From Alphaproteobacteria bacterium (GTDB taxonomy: Bacteria > Pseudomonadota > Alphaproteobacteria > CAISOG01): a stretch of 8,746 bases of DNA. The notes below the pieces were generated by a model that did not search any database, had not been told where the DNA came from, and worked only from the letters and a program-made list of their open reading frames with translations. How positions within the stretch are numbered: the first letter of the stretch is position 1; each line of letters starts with the position of its first letter. Location: positions 1 to 8,746 of the forward strand of contig VEQJ01000037.1 of assembly GCA_018883285.1 (NCBI GenBank), read 5' to 3'. The translations under genes and the position numbers were made by a program. Below, piece after piece: positions 5,553 through 8,746 of this stretch.

Positions 5553-6570
5553 GGGCGCGTGAAGCGGCAAATTTCGTCATCACTTCCTCGTTGATGATTT
5601 GGTTATGCATTCCGTCTAGTTCAGAGGAAACAGCGCGGCTAATTAGAGGTTCGCTGCCTTTAGGGGTTACTTGTTTGTGAATCGCATCCAACACATTGTC
5701 ACGATCTTCCGTGCTCAAACCCTTAAAGGCTTCCAACACAACTTTGCGGTCGGGGTGATTGGGATTTTCCAAAATAGCCCCGTATGTCACAATATTTTTT
5801 GGATGTTTGGCCAGATTAGCCTGAACGTTTTTTGCATCCAAAGTCGGATTGGCTCTATCCTGTGGCGCAGGTTGCGACGCGTTGGCTTGCTGTGGCTGCT
5901 GCTGCGCGGCTTGCTGACCTTTGTCTTTTTTACCAAATAATCCTTTAACAAATCCCATCACCGTTTCAGCGACTTTGATGGTCACATAAGTAGCCGTTAC
6001 AGCAGCAGCCGCTACCGCTACCGGTGCCAACAGTGCGCCCCCAGAGGCGGCCACCGCAACGATGCCATAGCCAGCTGCTTTTTTAGCAGCGTTTTCAAAG
6101 TCTTCTGACCAACTGCCCTTACCCGCAACTGGCGCAGTCGTTTGGTATTGGCTGTGAGTTGTGTTTTGTGGAGCTACTGCAGCTTGCTGCGCAGGCTGGC
6201 TGAAGTTAGCGGGCACGGGGGTTGCGCCCATGCTGCCATTTACTGGAGACTGTGCCCGTCTGGCTTCCCAAGCATTTACAGCACGGGCAGTCGTATCTGC
6301 CCCAAATTCCGCGAATTTGCCGATGTTATCCTTGGTGCCCTCAGCAACCCACTGCACCAATTTCAAGGTACCAGACTGTTCCCAGTTAGTGAGATGGGCC
6401 CAGGTGGCCTGAGCTGCCTTGCCCCAATCCTTCGCAGGTTTTGCAGAGCCAGCCTGTTCTTGTTTTATAGGCGTGACAGTGTTCAAAGCACCACCATTGT
6501 CGGTCACATGAACCGCATTTACATTTAATGTCTGCCAGTCCTGGGTTTTTTCTTGCGTTGTTACAACCAT
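5545..6570 (-). CDS. Unrecognised 341-aa protein with small-residue-rich hydrophobic centre
   Basis: I do not recognise this family. The order of regions is as follows: a polar N-terminus (1-47); a Trp- and Ala-rich, probably helical segment (48-106); a Gln/Pro/Ala linker (107-150); a hydrophobic Ala/Gly/Val stretch (165-211) ending in FVKGLFGKKDKG; a second Gln/Ala/Pro linker (218-240); and a charged, probably helical C-terminal domain (241-341). There is no cysteine and no N-terminal signal peptide. The central stretch could be a membrane-inserting hairpin of glycine-zipper type. The ATG at 6570 is secured by a near-perfect SD (AAGGAGG, 6582-6576) five bases upstream, which suggests strong translation. 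Two sampled 60-base stretches are 50% GC, against 62% in a uvrA stretch, a mild difference. The gene is divergent from uvrA and next to an inverted-repeat element. Secreted effector, membrane-remodelling or cytoskeletal roles are all possible; none is shown. Confidence 0.75.
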   Translation of the reverse strand: MVVTTQEKTQDWQTLNVNAVHVTDNGGALNTVTPIKQEQAGSAKPAKDWGKAAQATWAHLTNWEQSGTLKLVQWVAEGTKDNIGKFAEFGADTTARAVNAWEARRAQSPVNGSMGATPVPANFSQPAQQAAVAPQNTTHSQYQTTAPVAGKGSWSEDFENAAKKAAGYGIVAVAASGGALLAPVAVAAAAVTATYVTIKVAETVMGFVKGLFGKKDKGQQAAQQQPQQANASQPAPQDRANPTLDAKNVQANLAKHPKNIVTYGAILENPNHPDRKVVLEAFKGLSTEDRDNVLDAIHKQVTPKGSEPLISRAVSSELDGMHNQIINEEVMTKFAASRARG

Positions 6571-6858
6571 GGTTTCCTCCTTTAACGGGAATTTCTGTTC
6601 ATGACTTATCCTAAGCCAGCTTGTGTTACGGTTTGATGAGGATTTGTTTAAAATGCCAGATTTTTTGGGAATGGTGCGGGATGGATGGATGGTCTAAGGC
6701 TGCTAAAGGTGCGATAAGGGGGCTGCAAGGGGCGACGAAAGCAACGATATATCAGCGCCAGCATAAAGCGGCTTTTCGGCCAACGGTTGGGCGTGACTTT
6801 TGTTGCCAAAGCGCTTACAACAATGGCTTAATTGACCTTGGCAAGCGTGGAACCCATC
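6571..6858. other. Divergent spacer between the orphan gene and uvrA
   Basis: These 288 bases hold the strong SD of the orphan gene at the left end and the uvrA upstream region at the right. A weak plus-strand promoter candidate is TTACGG (6626-6631), 17 bases, TAAAAT (6649-6654). There is a GGATGGATGGATGG run around 6679-6692 and a CCAAC-G-GTTGG palindrome at 6780-6790. I looked for the alphaproteobacterial LexA site GTTC-N7-GTTC and did not find it here. Confidence 0.5.
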
Positions 6859-8746
6859 ATGCAACAACAAATTGTGATACGCGGCGCGCGGGAACATAAT
6901 CTTAAGAATCTGAATGTCGAACTGCCCCGCAACCAGTTGATTGTTATCACAGGGCTTAGCGGTTCGGGCAAATCATCGCTGGCCTTTGATACGATTTATG
7001 CTGAGGGGCAACGGCGCTATGTCGAAAGCCTCTCCTCCTACGCGCGGCAATTTTTGGAAATGGTGCATAAGCCCGATGTGGATAGCATTGAGGGGTTGTC
7101 GCCCGCCATCGCGATTCAGCAAAAAACCACCAACAACAACCCGCGATCAACCGTCGGCACGGTGACGGAGATTTACGACTATCTGCGCCTGCTGTTCGCG
7201 CGGGCGGGCGTGCCGCATTCCCCCACCACGGGTCTGCCTATCGAAAGCCAGACCGTCAGCCAGATGGTCGATGACATTCTGCACCTGCCCATGGGTACCA
7301 AACTGTTGCTGATTGCGCCGATTATCAGCGGGCGTAAGGGCGAATACAAAAAAGAGATGCAGGATCTGCGCCGCAAGGGCTATCAACGCCTGCGCATTGA
7401 CGGCCAAATCTATGCCGATGATGACCCGCTGCCCACCCTGGCCAAAACCAAGGCGCACAGTATTGAGGTGGTGGTGGATCGCCTGGTGGTGGCCGATGAC
7501 CTGGGCAACCGCCTGGCCGACAGCGTGGAAAACGCCCTGAAGCTGTCGGATGGCATATTGATGGTCGAATCGCCGGATGGCAGCATCAAAAAACGCTATT
7601 CCAGCCTGCACGCCTGCCCCGAATCAGGCTTCACCATGCCGGAGATTGAGCCACGCCTGTTCTCCTTCAACAGCCCCTATGGCGCCTGCGGCAATTGCGG
7701 TGGCCTGGGCGAGCTGCCGGTTTTTAGTGAGGAGCTGGTGGTGCCCAACCCCGCCCTGTCGTTGCAGGATGGCGCCATCGCCGCCTGGCCGCATGAGGGC
7801 AATCACCCCGCCGTCACCTTTTATCGCCAGATTTTGCAGGCGCTGTGCCAACAGGCCAACCAATCGATGTACACCGCCTGGCAAGACCTGCCCGAATCGC
7901 TGCGCCAGTTAATCCTGTATGGCAGTGATGGAAAGCCTCTGACCCTGCGCTTTGAGGCGCGCAGCGGACGTGTTTCGACCGCTAAGCCGTTTGAGGGGGT
8001 GATGAACAACCTGAAACGCCGTTGGCCAGACGCAACGGGATGGACGCGGGAGGAGTTGTCGCGCTTTATGGTGCCAACCGATTGCCCCGATTGCCAAGGC
8101 TTTCGCCTGAAGCCTGAGGCGCTGTGCGTTAAGCTGGCTGGCCATCATATTGGCCAGGTTAGCGCGATGTCAGTGACCCACGCCCTGGAATGGATACTGA
8201 TCTTGCCAGCCAAGCTTAGCCAGAAACAGCAAACCATTGCCGAACGGGTGTTGAAGGAAATCTCTGCCCGTTTGGGGTTTTTGCAGGATGTTGGCCTGAA
8301 CTACCTAACCCTATCGCGCGGGGCTGGCACCCTGTCGGGCGGTGAAAGCCAGCGTATCCAGCTGTCATCGCAAATTGGCGCTGGGCTGACGGGGGTTTTG
8401 TATGTGTTGGATGAGCCCAGCATCGGGCTGCACCAGCATGACAACCAAAAGCTGCTAAACACCCTGCAACGCCTTAAAGAGCTGGGCAACAGCGTAATTG
8501 TGGTTGAGCATGATGAGGATGCCATGCGCCAGGCCGACTATTTGCTGGATATGGGCCCCGGGGCGGGCATTCACGGCGGCCAAATCGTCGCAATGGGCAC
8601 CCCCGAACAGGTGATGGCCGATACCAACAGCCTAACCGCCGCCTATCTGACTGGCCGCCAACGGATTGAGCGGTTGCAGGATATTCGTACCCCCAACCCG
8701 CAACGGCTGCTGACCATCAAAAACGCCCGTGGTCACAATCTTAAGG
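6859..8746 (+). CDS. uvrA: Excinuclease ABC subunit A, UvrA (partial, 3' end off-window)
   Basis: UvrA is the damage-sensing ATPase of nucleotide excision repair; it dimerises and loads UvrB on DNA lesions. The visible 629 codons, of a usual 940-960, are uninterrupted. The first ABC half is complete: Walker [10 protein letters not shown] (32-40), the UvrB-binding and insertion region, signature LSGGESQR (492-499), Walker [13 protein letters not shown] (513-524) and the H-loop histidine in VEHDED (549-554). The second half begins at about 617. In the first zinc site, C253 is followed by S256 where E. coli has cysteine, while C277 and C280 keep the second knuckle, so this zinc site is probably degenerate. 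A further CxxC is at 409-412. I chose the ATG at 6859 because it gives the family start [17 protein letters not shown]. Its SD is weak (GTGGAA). In-frame GTG and TTG codons lie upstream to 6832, after a TAA. Confidence 0.97.
   Translation, partial: MQQQIVIRGAREHNLKNLNVELPRNQLIVITGLSGSGKSSLAFDTIYAEGQRRYVESLSSYARQFLEMVHKPDVDSIEGLSPAIAIQQKTTNNNPRSTVGTVTEIYDYLRLLFARAGVPHSPTTGLPIESQTVSQMVDDILHLPMGTKLLLIAPIISGRKGEYKKEMQDLRRKGYQRLRIDGQIYADDDPLPTLAKTKAHSIEVVVDRLVVADDLGNRLADSVENALKLSDGILMVESPDGSIKKRYSSLHACPESGFTMPEIEPRLFSFNSPYGACGNCGGLGELPVFSEELVVPNPALSLQDGAIAAWPHEGNHPAVTFYRQILQALCQQANQSMYTAWQDLPESLRQLILYGSDGKPLTLRFEARSGRVSTAKPFEGVMNNLKRRWPDATGWTREELSRFMVPTDCPDCQGFRLKPEALCVKLAGHHIGQVSAMSVTHALEWILILPAKLSQKQQTIAERVLKEISARLGFLQDVGLNYLTLSRGAGTLSGGESQRIQLSSQIGAGLTGVLYVLDEPSIGLHQHDNQKLLNTLQRLKELGNSVIVVEHDEDAMRQADYLLDMGPGAGIHGGQIVAMGTPEQVMADTNSLTAAYLTGRQRIERLQDIRTPNPQRLLTIKNARGHNLK

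Noticed and set aside
6571..6858. LexA/SOS operator upstream of uvrA
   Set aside because: I searched for the alphaproteobacterial GTTC-N7-GTTC pattern. A single GTTC at 6596-6599 is followed at the right spacing by ATCC, not GTTC.
6681..6899. Possible 72-aa basic protein starting at ATG 6681 (MDGWSKAAKGAIRGLQ...) and overlapping the uvrA start
   Set aside because: The first half looks helix-like, but there is no convincing SD, the frame runs 41 bases into uvrA, and the C-terminal half is not protein-like. I would reconsider it if relatives conserve the frame.
6956..8525. Several long minus-strand and alternate-frame open frames inside uvrA
   Set aside because: They are shadows of a GC-rich, highly conserved uvrA coding frame, with no SD and no recognisable products.

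Overview
The window looks like a chromosomal stretch of an alphaproteobacterium. The evidence is a cysteine-poor CtaA/COX15-type heme A synthase, a complex I NDUFA9-like SDR protein, and a UvrA whose first zinc knuckle reads CPESG, a form I associate with alphaproteobacteria. Base composition is moderately GC-rich, and strong Shine-Dalgarno (SD) sites precede several genes. I cannot assign a genus. A lineage outside the well-studied Rhizobiales and Rhodobacterales is an inference from the two unrecognised proteins.

Layout from left to right. Bases 1-429 (minus) hold the N-terminal part of a type I ABC exporter that runs off the left edge. A 247-base divergent spacer with several inverted repeats separates it from ctaA (677-1747, plus). 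ctaA converges on, and overlaps by 11 bases, a gene for a single-pass, pilin-like exported protein (1737-2606, minus). Upstream of that gene lie a candidate promoter and an exact tandem 10-mer. Next come two same-strand genes that probably form an operon, read right to left: an NDUFA9-like NAD(P)-binding protein (4257-5228) and an M17 leucyl aminopeptidase (2763-4208). A 12-codon mini-ORF bridges them; it starts on the stop codon of the first gene and ends on the SD of the second. The spacer to the right carries an 87-bp MITE-like element with 27-base imperfect terminal inverted repeats (5389-5475). An orphan cysteine-free 341-aa protein with a small-residue-rich hydrophobic centre (5545-6570, minus) follows. 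It is divergent from uvrA (6859 to the right edge, plus), of which 629 codons are visible.

Most of the genes are housekeeping: heme A supply for cytochrome oxidase, a complex I-associated protein, peptide turnover and nucleotide excision repair. I see no phage, CRISPR array, toxin-antitoxin pair, rRNA or tRNA, and no clear multi-gene novel system. The items most worth a second look are the orphan 341-aa protein, the pilin-like protein, the inverted-repeat element and the mini-ORF junction.
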